Assembly (NCBI GenBank): GCA_017990795.1
Contig: JAGNNG010000058.1
Coordinates: forward strand, 1 to 8,642
Direction of reading: 5' to 3'
DNA from: Deltaproteobacteria bacterium
Lineage (GTDB): Bacteria > Myxococcota_A > Polyangia > Palsa-1104 > JAEUJZ01
DNA: 8,642 bases
Made by a program: the position numbers and the translations under genes. Positions within the stretch are counted from its first letter, which is position 1. Each line of letters begins with the position of its first letter. The notes beneath the pieces are model-generated. The model did not search any database. It was not told the origin of the DNA and saw only the letters and a program-made list of their open reading frames with translations. Shown in pieces: positions 1-5,342 of the stretch.

Positions 1-1017
1 CGGCGGGGGTGTCAGCGCTCGGGGTTTTGCGAGCTGGGCTGCGTGTACAACGCCAAAGAAAACGCGCTGAAGCTGCTGATGCCTGATGCGCTGCGGCTGG
101 GCGCGCAGGTCTACAGCGAGGTGCGCATCACCCAGATCCTGCTGGAGAATGGGCGGGCGGTCGGCGTGCGCGGTCACGTGCTGCGTCCGGACGGCAGCAG
201 CGGTGACGCAGTCGAGGTGCGGGCGCGCGCGGTGTGTATCTGCGGCAGCGCAATCGGCTCGGCGGCGCTGCTGCGCAGTAGTGACGTGCCCGATCCTCAC
301 AAGACGGCGGGGCGCAGCCTGCGCCTACATCCGGGGGTGGCCGTCGCCGGAGAGTTTGCCGAGCCGGTGCAGGCCTGGCACGGCGTGCCACAGAGCTTTG
401 AGTGTACCGAGAAGCTGCTATTTGAGCCGGGGGCGCTCGACCGCAGCTGGCTGATTCCGGCGTTTGCCCATCCCGGTGGCTATGCGGGCATCCAGCCCGG
501 CTTTGGCGAGGCCCACGCCGCAGCGATGCAAGCCTACCCACGCACAGCAGTAGTCGCGGCGATGCTGCACGACGAGACGCGCGGCGAGGTACGCGCCGAC
601 AGCAGGGGCCGCCCCAAGGTGCGCTATGCGCTGACCCCCGAGGATGCCCGCGCGCTGTGGCGAGGGGTCCATGCCGCCGCCGAGATCCTGCTCGCTGCCG
701 GGGCCAAGCGGGTGATGGTGCCGCTGCTGCAGCCGCTGGTGGCGACCTCGGTGGCGCAGCTAAAGCCGCTGCTGACGCATGCGTATCGCCCGTTTGATCC
801 GCTGCTGACGTCGGTGCATCCGATGGGCAGCCTGCCGCTGGGCAGCGACCCCCACGTAAGCTGCGTCGATCCGCAAGGCCGCCATCATCAGGTGCGTGGG
901 CTTTATGTGGCCGATGGCAGCGTGTTTCCAACCTCGATCGGCGGGCCGCCGCAGCTGACGATCTATACCGTGGGTCGCCGAGTGGCGCGCACAGTCTGTG
1001 CGGACTTAGCCCACTAG
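1..1017 (+). CDS. GMC-family FAD-dependent oxidoreductase, C-terminal part (5' end outside window)
   Basis: The frame is open from base 1, so the gene starts upstream and only the last 338 residues are here. The N-terminal FAD-binding GxGxxG fold is therefore not visible. Residues 4-19 carry a Cys cluster (C4-x5-C10-x3-C14) followed by an NAK motif, as in the bacterial GMC branch that includes cholesterol-oxidase-like and fatty-alcohol-oxidase-like enzymes. The C-terminus has the family signature: HPMGS (His at codon 273), then a VDPQGRHHQVRGLYVADGSV-type segment and a PTSIGG..QLTI motif. Such enzymes oxidise an alcohol with FAD; the substrate cannot be told. The position where GMC enzymes usually carry the second catalytic residue (Asn or His before Pro) appears to be Pro (codon 316). 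The DUF218 gene follows after 22 bp, so co-transcription is possible. Confidence 0.88.
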   Translation, partial: RRGCQRSGFCELGCVYNAKENALKLLMPDALRLGAQVYSEVRITQILLENGRAVGVRGHVLRPDGSSGDAVEVRARAVCICGSAIGSAALLRSSDVPDPHKTAGRSLRLHPGVAVAGEFAEPVQAWHGVPQSFECTEKLLFEPGALDRSWLIPAFAHPGGYAGIQPGFGEAHAAAMQAYPRTAVVAAMLHDETRGEVRADSRGRPKVRYALTPEDARALWRGVHAAAEILLAAGAKRVMVPLLQPLVATSVAQLKPLLTHAYRPFDPLLTSVHPMGSLPLGSDPHVSCVDPQGRHHQVRGLYVADGSVFPTSIGGPPQLTIYTVGRRVARTVCADLAH

Positions 1018-1039
1018 GCAGGCGCACGAGGCACTTTCG

Positions 1040-1576
1040 ATGATGACGATGCTTAGACATGGGCTGTGGGTGCTGCTGGTGGGGCTTCTGGGCTCGGGCT
1101 GCGCGGGGTGGCATGACTTTTTTCAGCGGGATCAGCCAAGTCAGCAAACTCTGGCGCAGGCGCTGCAGCAGCCGGTGCCGACGCAGACCGATGTGGGGAT
1201 TGCGCTGGGCTGTCCGGCCCAGGACGATGGCACGCCGTCGGATTGCCTGCGCTGTCGAGTGCGCGCCGCGGTGCAGGCCCTGCGCGAGCGGCGGGTGCAA
1301 AAGGTCATCTTCAGCGGCGGCGCGGCGCACAACCGCTACGTCGAAGGCGAGGTGATGGCCAAGCTGGCGCTGCAGAGCGGCATCCCGCGCGACCGCATCC
1401 TGATCGAAGGCGAGTCGCTGACCACGTGGCAGAACCTACGCTACGCGCAGCGCATCATGCGGCGGCATGGACTTGTGACGGCGCTGCTGATCTCGGCCAC
1501 CAACCACCTGCCGCGCGCGCGCCGCTTTGCCGAGTACTACCGCATGCCGGTGGCGCTGATGAGCTGCGAGCCCTAG
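1040..1576 (+). CDS. DUF218 (YdcF/SanA-like) family protein with N-terminal lipoprotein or membrane signal
   Basis: The 178-residue product starts with a hydrophobic stretch (about residues 9-20) ending in GSGC (Cys21). This could be a lipidation site, although Gly rather than Leu/Val/Ile sits at -3. Residues 50-173 match the DUF218 pattern: a TDVGIALG strand, Arg73 in a helix, VIFSGG at 89-94, acidic E102/E104, an IEGES segment at 122-126 with a following QN (131-132), and a TNHLPRA segment at 154-160. DUF218 proteins are linked to envelope or polysaccharide-related processes (SanA, ElyC), but the reaction is mostly unknown. The domain ends only a few residues after its last strand, so this is a short member. 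The ATG at 1040 is preceded by a weak ACGAGG element. A second ATG follows at once and a third two codons later, so the exact start is uncertain by up to three residues. Confidence 0.8.
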   Translation: MMTMLRHGLWVLLVGLLGSGCAGWHDFFQRDQPSQQTLAQALQQPVPTQTDVGIALGCPAQDDGTPSDCLRCRVRAAVQALRERRVQKVIFSGGAAHNRYVEGEVMAKLALQSGIPRDRILIEGESLTTWQNLRYAQRIMRRHGLVTALLISATNHLPRARRFAEYYRMPVALMSCEP

Positions 1577-1660
1577 CAGCTGAGGCGGGGGCGGACCTTT
1601 GCAACAAATCTTGCGCGGGTAGCTTGTGCTTTCGCGCTGCAGCCGCAAAGTAGTAGCAGC

Positions 1661-2377
1661 ATGATTATTCAAGATCCGGTGCTGTGGGCCTTGGGGCTGT
1701 CGACTGTGGCGACGGTGCTTATCCTCCTTGATCGGCGCGCCAAGAGCCGCCTTAACCTGCTGGATCTGTGGGCAGAGCAGCACCAGCTAGAGTGCAAGCG
1801 CGAGGTGCCGCTGGGCATCCTGTCCGATCTAGAGCCGCTGGCGCTGCTGCCCGAGGTGGTGTCGGTGCAGCGCCTGATTCAAGGCCGGATGCAGGTGGCA
1901 GACCTGCAGCTAGATGTGTGGCTGCTGGCGTGCCTGGCGGGGACGCAGCACCGGCCTCGACCGTTCTTGCTGGCGATGCTGGCGGCGCATCCCGAACTGC
2001 CGCCCATGCGGGTGCTGCCCTCAGGCGAGCATGACGCGCCGGGCCACCTGGGCTACACCAAGCTGCCCGCCAGCGGGATGCCGGACAGCTATCGCACCGA
2101 AGCATTCCAGCCGCTGTCGATCGCGGTCACCGAAGCGGTCGGCCAGGTGCTGGCAGCTCAGCCCAGTGACATCCGCTTGGAGCTGCGCCCGGGCCGCCTG
2201 CTGCTGGCCGCTCCGGCGTGGACCAAGGACAAGCCGGGCGAGCTACTGGAAGTCGGAGCGAAGCTGACGCTGGCGCTGCAAGCGGTACTGGGACGCCCGG
2301 AGCCAGCCTCGCCGATGACCGAAGACGAGCGCCAGGGCGGCGGCTGCAAGCCGGGCGGCTGCGGCCACTGCAACTAG
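1661..2377 (+). CDS. Unrecognised membrane-anchored protein with Cys-rich C-terminal tail
   Basis: I do not recognise a family for this 238-residue product. It begins with a single hydrophobic segment (about residues 6-23) followed by DRRAKSR. By the positive-inside rule the remaining 210 residues would be cytoplasmic. The body is Leu/Ala/Pro-rich with alternating strand- and helix-like stretches and no visible catalytic motif. The last 13 residues form a Gly/Cys tail with C229-x4-C234-x2-C237 and His236, a plausible metal-binding or redox-active knuckle. Codon third positions are G/C-rich like the neighbours, which supports real coding. No clear Shine-Dalgarno precedes the ATG. The 84-bp gap from the DUF218 gene shows no terminator, so the three + strand genes may be one transcript. 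Confidence 0.7.
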   Translation: MIIQDPVLWALGLSTVATVLILLDRRAKSRLNLLDLWAEQHQLECKREVPLGILSDLEPLALLPEVVSVQRLIQGRMQVADLQLDVWLLACLAGTQHRPRPFLLAMLAAHPELPPMRVLPSGEHDAPGHLGYTKLPASGMPDSYRTEAFQPLSIAVTEAVGQVLAAQPSDIRLELRPGRLLLAAPAWTKDKPGELLEVGAKLTLALQAVLGRPEPASPMTEDERQGGGCKPGGCGHCN

Positions 2378-2398
2378 TTCGCTACGATCTCCGGTCGG

Positions 2399-2436
2399 CC
2401 CACGCCTAGGGCGGCTTTTGGATGCCTCGGCGTGGG
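2399..2436. other. Stem-loop after the Cys-tail gene
   Basis: CCCACGCC (2399-2406) pairs perfectly with GGCGTGGG (2429-2436). An inner GGGC/GCCT helix (2409-2412 with 2424-2427, one G-T pair) extends it. It lies 22 bp beyond the stop of the preceding gene but lacks a T-run, so it is at best a weak terminator. The same GCGTGGG arm can pair instead with CCCACGC in the second direct repeat (2510-2516), giving two mutually exclusive folds. Confidence 0.5.
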
Positions 2437-2741
2437 TCCCCCTACCCTCCGATGTTTCCGCTGGGGACCGTTCTAGTTTATGGCCCCCATCGAAAACATC
2501 TCCGGTCGGCCCACGCTTAGGGCGGCTGGGACCTTCTTGGGGCGGCTTGTTGATCACGTCGAGGAAGAAGCTGTCTTTCCAGTCTCTGGCAGCGCCTTCC
2601 GGAGCTTTGCCAACCGTTGGGCTTGACCCCGCAGCACCTTCCGGGGCTTTGCCGACCGTTGGGCTGGCCCTCGTGGGGGCTGCTTGGTGGGGGGTGGGCT
2701 GCCACAGTGTAGGCAGATTCCAGATAGACCCGATGCTTTGA
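2418..2741 (+). CDS. Possible small repetitive protein (doubtful)
   Basis: This is an open frame of 107 codons from a TTG at 2418 with no convincing ribosome site. It is Pro/Gly/Ser/Leu-rich and contains the 12-residue motif AAPSGALPTVGL twice in tandem. The two DNA copies of that motif differ at four bases, and all four changes are synonymous in this frame, which is the main argument for coding. Against it: third positions are not strongly G/C as in the true genes nearby, the start is weak, the first 30-bp direct repeat lies before the start codon, and the opposite strand is also open across the repeats. It could be a decayed or dispersed repeat ORF rather than a translated gene. Confidence 0.2.
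   Translation: MDASAWVPLPSDVSAGDRSSLWPPSKTSPVGPRLGRLGPSWGGLLITSRKKLSFQSLAAPSGALPTVGLDPAAPSGALPTVGLALVGAAWWGVGCHSVGRFQIDPML
2451..2500. other. Long imperfect palindrome (50 nt, 10-nt loop)
   Basis: Bases 2451-2470 fold back on 2481-2500. GATGTTT pairs with AAACATC, one C/A mismatch follows, then CG pairs with CG. After another mismatch TGGGG pairs with CCCCA, and after a third mismatch CC pairs with GG, closed by a G-T pair around the loop TTCTAGTTTA. That is 16 Watson-Crick pairs plus one G-T across 20 positions. The hairpin abuts the second 30-bp repeat exactly and shares its first three bases. It is too symmetric for ordinary coding drift and has no T-tract, so it is more likely an RNA structure, a recombination or repeat-element core, or a protein-binding palindrome than a terminator. 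Confidence 0.7.
2589..2672. repeat. Two tandem 42-bp repeats
   Basis: Unit 1 (2589-2630) and unit 2 (2631-2672) share a 35-base core that begins GCAGC, continues CCTTCCGG and ends ACCGTTGGGCT, with three mismatches in the core and a diverged seven-base tail. CCAAC-C-GTTGG in unit 1 is a small dyad, degraded in unit 2. The period is 14 codons. A 12-base fragment, TGACCCCGCAGC, spanning the unit junction (2624-2635) occurs again at 2904-2915, suggesting further copies or remnants nearby. Confidence 0.85.
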
Positions 2742-2953
2742 CTTGTGTTAAGAGCGCGGATGCCGCTGCCGACAAGTACTCGCCAAGGTGGCGCGCCAGA
2801 GCAGAAAAAACTGGGTTCCCTACATCGCGCAAACCGTGCTAGGAAGCTGCCAGCCCGACCGGCTGAAGGTTCAAGCAGTCAACCAAGCAACAACAGCACT
2901 GGCTGACCCCGCAGCGGAAACCCCCTGGGAAAGACCTGAATCAGAACGGTGAG
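2742..2953. other. Intergenic stretch with no gene seen
   Basis: This is the rest of the 637-bp gap after the repeats. It is less G/C-rich than the genes and holds an A6 run near 2805 and the 12-base echo of the tandem repeat at 2904-2915. Open frames here lack starts, ribosome sites or codon bias. No tRNA cloverleaf or terminator was found. It may include the 5' untranslated leader and promoter of the gene at 3015. Confidence 0.5.
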
Positions 2954-2975
2954 CAGCTTTGAAGCGCTAAAGCTG
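2954..2975. promoter_or_regulatory. 7-bp dyad upstream of the outer-membrane gene (possible operator)
   Basis: CAGCTTT (2954-2960) and AAAGCTG (2969-2975) form a perfect inverted repeat around an 8-nt centre that is itself nearly palindromic (AGCGCT). TTGAAG at 2959-2964 could be a -35 box with a poor -10 (TTAACT, 2982-2987) 17 bp on, which would place the dyad over the promoter. It lies 40 bp before the ATG at 3015. It could be an operator or merely a leader hairpin. Confidence 0.3.
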
Positions 2976-3014
2976 GCTCGCTTAACTCGTTGAAAGGACA
3001 ACAAAGGAGACCTC

Positions 3015-3776
3015 ATGCGTGCCCGCAACCTGCGGATAGGACTACCCATCTTCGCCGGGAGCCTGCTCTGCGCCACTACTGCGCTAGCTCAGACGCCCGA
3101 CACCACCTCGACCCCAGCCCCGACCGACGGCATGCCCGCTGCTGCAGTGACTGCACCAGCGATGGACAGCGCCCCAGCCGGTGGTGGCGAGAAGCAGAAA
3201 GACCGCGGCATCGTGGTCTCGCTGGGCATCACCGCCCGCACCATCCTGGTAAACCCGAGCGTCAATAACAGCGCTGGCGGTGGCAACATCGGTGGTGAGC
3301 TGTTCGCTGGCTACAAGTACGGGCGCTATATCGCAGGCCTGGGCTTTTCAGTCTCGCACCTGGGCAGCGCCACCAAGTACGCCGCCATCACCGGTCAGCC
3401 AGACGGCTCGCGCGCGGACACGTCGTTTATGATCTCGCCGGGCCTACAGGTCGCCATCCTGCAGTCGGCAGAGAAGCGGGTCGAGCTTCTGGGCGCCGTC
3501 AAGCTGGGCTTTGGCCGTACGGTCAGCAGCCGCAGCCAGTCGCCGACGCTTCCTCCCGACTACCTGCCCGCAGAAGACGAGACCAACTTCCACATGGCGT
3601 GGGAAGTCGGCCCCGGGCTGCGCTTCTGGTTCCACCAGCAGTTTGCAATGACCCTGGTCTCGGGCGCTCAGGTCGATCACCTATTCTTCAAGCAGAACAA
3701 CCCATCCGGTATGCGCGCCGATACCCAGACTGCCGTTGGCATGTTTGGTACCCTCGGCATGACGGGCGTGTTCTAA
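3015..3776 (+). CDS. Predicted outer-membrane beta-barrel protein
   Basis: The 253-residue product has a clear Sec signal peptide (residues 1-25, cleavage after ALA, mature start Gln26). A Pro/Thr/Ala-rich spacer follows to about residue 63, then a region of alternating hydrophobic/polar beta strands with Gly turns (for example GGELFAGYKYGRYIAGLGF and WEVGPGLRFWF). The last residue is Phe after alternating hydrophobics, the usual recognition signal for outer-membrane barrel assembly. Size would suit an 8- to 10-strand barrel (inference). The start is fixed by AAGGAG at 3004-3009, five bases before the ATG. The Cys-rich lipoprotein gene follows after 32 bp with its own ribosome site, and one terminator closes both, so they probably form one operon. 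The specific family and function are unknown. Confidence 0.75.
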   Translation: MRARNLRIGLPIFAGSLLCATTALAQTPDTTSTPAPTDGMPAAAVTAPAMDSAPAGGGEKQKDRGIVVSLGITARTILVNPSVNNSAGGGNIGGELFAGYKYGRYIAGLGFSVSHLGSATKYAAITGQPDGSRADTSFMISPGLQVAILQSAEKRVELLGAVKLGFGRTVSSRSQSPTLPPDYLPAEDETNFHMAWEVGPGLRFWFHQQFAMTLVSGAQVDHLFFKQNNPSGMRADTQTAVGMFGTLGMTGVF

Positions 3777-3808
3777 CAACCTTAGCTTGAGATCATTTGG
3801 AGGAACTT

Positions 3809-4597
3809 ATGAGGATCGCAACTATCCTTTTCGCCGCTGCGACCGTGCTCGCCACCGGCTGTGGTGTGGACCCGCTTACCAACCCCACCACGTATCGGGA
3901 ATTCCTAAAGGCCCAGGCCCAGATTGACTGTGAGACGTCGTTCCGCTGCTGTGGCACCAAGTGCAGCATGGGGACAGACGACACCTTCCTGCGCAGCAAC
4001 ATGACCAGCCAGAAGCTGATCGACATGGGCACGTACAAGTACGATGCGACCCAGGGTCTAGCCTGTCTGGATGCACTCCGCGCACGGAAGAACAACTGTG
4101 ATGCACTGTTCAGCAACTTGCCCAGCACCGCCACCGCTTGCGCTCGCATCCTGGTGGGTACCGCTGCGGTCGGCCAGACCTGTGACACGACGCTGCCGAT
4201 GCAGAACTGCGTCGCCGGCGCCTACTGTGTCACCACCGGCATGAACGGCCCCACCTGCGCCGCCTACAAGAACAGCGGCGAGTCCTGTGTCATGGGCACT
4301 TGCAACACGAACTTATACTGCGATGCCACCGTGCCAGCGATGGCAGTCTGTAAGCCGCTGGGCAAGACCGGTGAGCCCTGCATGACCACTGCAACCTGCG
4401 ACACCACCGGCACCAAGCTGGTTTGTCTGCCCAGCAAGACCTGTGGCTCGCCCCAGGATGACGGCGCAGCCTGCGCCAGCAGCAACCAGTGCAAGAGCAC
4501 GACCTGCACCATCCCAGCCGGCATGATGATGGGCACCTGCCAGCCAAGCAGGCTGCCGCCCAAGCTGCTGCGGGATGATGTCTGCGGCACTCCATAA
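3809..4597 (+). CDS. Cysteine-rich secreted lipoprotein (262 aa, 25 Cys)
   Basis: The start is ATG 3809, set by GGAGG at 3799-3803 five bases upstream; a TTG three codons earlier lies inside that ribosome site and is unlikely. Residues 1-17 are a lipoprotein-type signal ending LATG-Cys18 (Ala at -3, acceptable but not ideal). The mature part begins with a helical segment containing CETSFRCCGTKC. It then has a series of short repeats of the form G-x2-C-x(4-8)-C-x(4-5)-C-x(5-8)-C, typical of disulphide-rich surface lipoproteins common in myxobacteria. The even spacing suggests several small disulphide knots. No enzyme motif is visible. It may partner the outer-membrane protein encoded just upstream (inference from context). 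The next feature downstream is a strong terminator, so it is the last gene of its unit. Confidence 0.8.
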   Translation: MRIATILFAAATVLATGCGVDPLTNPTTYREFLKAQAQIDCETSFRCCGTKCSMGTDDTFLRSNMTSQKLIDMGTYKYDATQGLACLDALRARKNNCDALFSNLPSTATACARILVGTAAVGQTCDTTLPMQNCVAGAYCVTTGMNGPTCAAYKNSGESCVMGTCNTNLYCDATVPAMAVCKPLGKTGEPCMTTATCDTTGTKLVCLPSKTCGSPQDDGAACASSNQCKSTTCTIPAGMMMGTCQPSRLPPKLLRDDVCGTP

Positions 4598-4621
4598 ATA
4601 GTCGCTAAGCAGTGAAACAAG

Positions 4622-4670
4622 AAGCGGTCGGTGTAGCTCTGTTAGGGGCTTGGCACCGACCGCTTTTTTT
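4622..4670 (+). terminator. Rho-independent terminator of the outer-membrane/lipoprotein unit
   Basis: AAGCGGTCGGTG (4622-4633) pairs perfectly with CACCGACCGCTT (4654-4665) around a 20-nt loop, and a run of seven T (4664-4670) follows at once. It lies 24 bp after the stop codon. The opposite strand has only a broken T-run (TTCTTGTTTC), so termination of the convergent hemJ transcript here is possible but weaker. Confidence 0.93.
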
Positions 4671-4701
4671 ATGGGCGCTTTCGCTGTCGCCAGCGCGCGG
4701 G

Positions 4702-4734
4702 CTGCTGCCGCGTGGCCACGAGCTGGGGCAGCAG
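4702..4734 (-). other. Hairpin directly after the hemJ stop codon
   Basis: CTGCTGCC (4702-4709) and GGCAGCAG (4727-4734) are perfect inverted copies. Between them lies the complete 10-bp palindrome CGTGGCCACG (4711-4720). On the minus strand the structure begins at the base after the hemJ stop. There is no T-tract, so it may be an RNA 3' end stabiliser or a factor-dependent termination site rather than an intrinsic terminator. Confidence 0.45.
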
Positions 4735-5160
4735 TTAGAACGGCTTGAGGACCACCAGCAGGACTACGGCGATAAGCAGCAGCGTAGGTACCTCGTTGAA
4801 GTAGCGATACCAGATGTGCGAGCGCTGGTTTTCGTCGCGCTGAAACTTCTTCATCAGGCTGCCGCACATGTGATGGTAGCCAATCAGCAGCACCACCAGC
4901 CCCAGCTTGACCGTCAGCCACAGTGGTGGATGCAGCAGCTTGCCGACGTGCATCATGCCCAACCCCAGCAGCAGCGACACCCACATCGCGGGGTTCATGA
5001 TGCCGCGATACAGCTTGCGCTCCATGACCTTGAAGCGCTCTTGGGTCTCTTTGTCGGGGGTCATGGCGTGATAAACGAACAGGCGTGGCAGGTAGAACAG
5101 CCCTGCGAACCAGCAGACCACCGCAATGATGTGAAAAGCCTTGAGCCACAGATAGGTCAT
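4735..5160 (-). CDS. hemJ: Protoporphyrinogen IX oxidase HemJ
   Basis: The product is an inner-membrane protein of 141 residues, the usual HemJ length (UPF0093/CopD-like family). It catalyses the six-electron oxidation of protoporphyrinogen IX to protoporphyrin IX, the penultimate step of haem synthesis, independently of oxygen-type HemY. Diagnostic stretches are the first helix with WLKAFHIIAVV and WFAGLFYLPRLFVYH (conserved His10), an ERFKVMERKLYRGIMNPAM segment (41-59), WLTVKLGLV with Lys85, and the C-terminal RYFNEVPTLLLIAVVLLVV. Four transmembrane helices are apparent (about 5-25, 55-72, 82-98, 122-138). The start ATG at 5160 is supported by family alignment of the first residues; the ribosome site (CGGGAT) is weak. 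No other haem genes are in the window, so it stands alone. Confidence 0.95.
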   Translation of the reverse strand: MTYLWLKAFHIIAVVCWFAGLFYLPRLFVYHAMTPDKETQERFKVMERKLYRGIMNPAMWVSLLLGLGMMHVGKLLHPPLWLTVKLGLVVLLIGYHHMCGSLMKKFQRDENQRSHIWYRYFNEVPTLLLIAVVLLVVLKPF

Positions 5161-5284
5161 GTCGACATCCCGTCTCGCGCGCTTAGGGTGCGCTCTTTGG
5201 GGATGTTACTGAACTTGGCGGGCTAGGACCATCAGAAGCCGCTGCAGCAGAGGCAGCAAGCACCGGAAGAAGTAGAAAGGGGCA

Positions 5285-5336
5285 GGAACGAAAGAAGTGC
5301 GGGACCCGAGAGGAGGCAGCTGCATCCTCCCGGGTC
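5285..5336 (-). terminator. Probable intrinsic terminator of the large lipoprotein gene
   Basis: GACCCGAGAGGA (5303-5314) pairs with TCCTCCCGGGTC (5325-5336), 11 of 12 positions, around a 10-nt loop containing GCAGCTGC. Read on the minus strand, the stem starts six bases after the stop codon and is followed by a pyrimidine tract, CCGCACTTCTTTCGTTCC. The T-run is interrupted, so its strength is uncertain. It separates this gene from hemJ downstream. Confidence 0.65.
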
Positions 5337-5342
5337 GCAGTG

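Larger units (their letters stand above)
2387..2527. repeat. 30-bp direct repeat pair (29/30 identical) 111 bp apart
   Basis: Copy 1 is 2387-2416 and copy 2 is 2498-2527. Both begin ATCTCCGGTCGGCCCACGC, and the only difference is C2406 versus T2517. A shorter third echo, GGGCGGCTT, lies at 2540-2548. A partly inverted copy of the core (CCTCGGCGTGGG, 2425-2436) sits between the copies. The 81-bp interval is mostly occupied by a palindrome. The period is a multiple of three. This looks like one full unit plus the start of a second unit of a dispersed or tandem element; no transposase or target duplication is visible. Confidence 0.8.

Noticed and set aside
128..1330. 400-codon open frame on the minus strand
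   Set aside because: It is opposite the GMC and DUF218 genes, extremely Arg/Ala/Pro-rich, with no motif; a typical shadow of G/C-rich codons on the other strand.
2387..2527. CRISPR-like repeat-spacer arrangement
   Set aside because: There are only two repeat copies, the interval is 81 bp and is itself a palindrome, and no cas genes are present.
2243..2832. Minus-strand open frames across the repeats
   Set aside because: The repeat differences change residues in these frames, and they have no ribosome site or codon bias.
2868..2885. GGTTCAAG resembling a tRNA T-loop
   Set aside because: The flanking bases do not form a T-arm or acceptor stem, and no anticodon arm lies upstream.
4313..5149. 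278-codon minus-strand open frame across the Cys-rich lipoprotein 3' end and hemJ
   Set aside because: It runs through the strong terminator and overlaps hemJ in another frame; its composition is that of a shadow frame.
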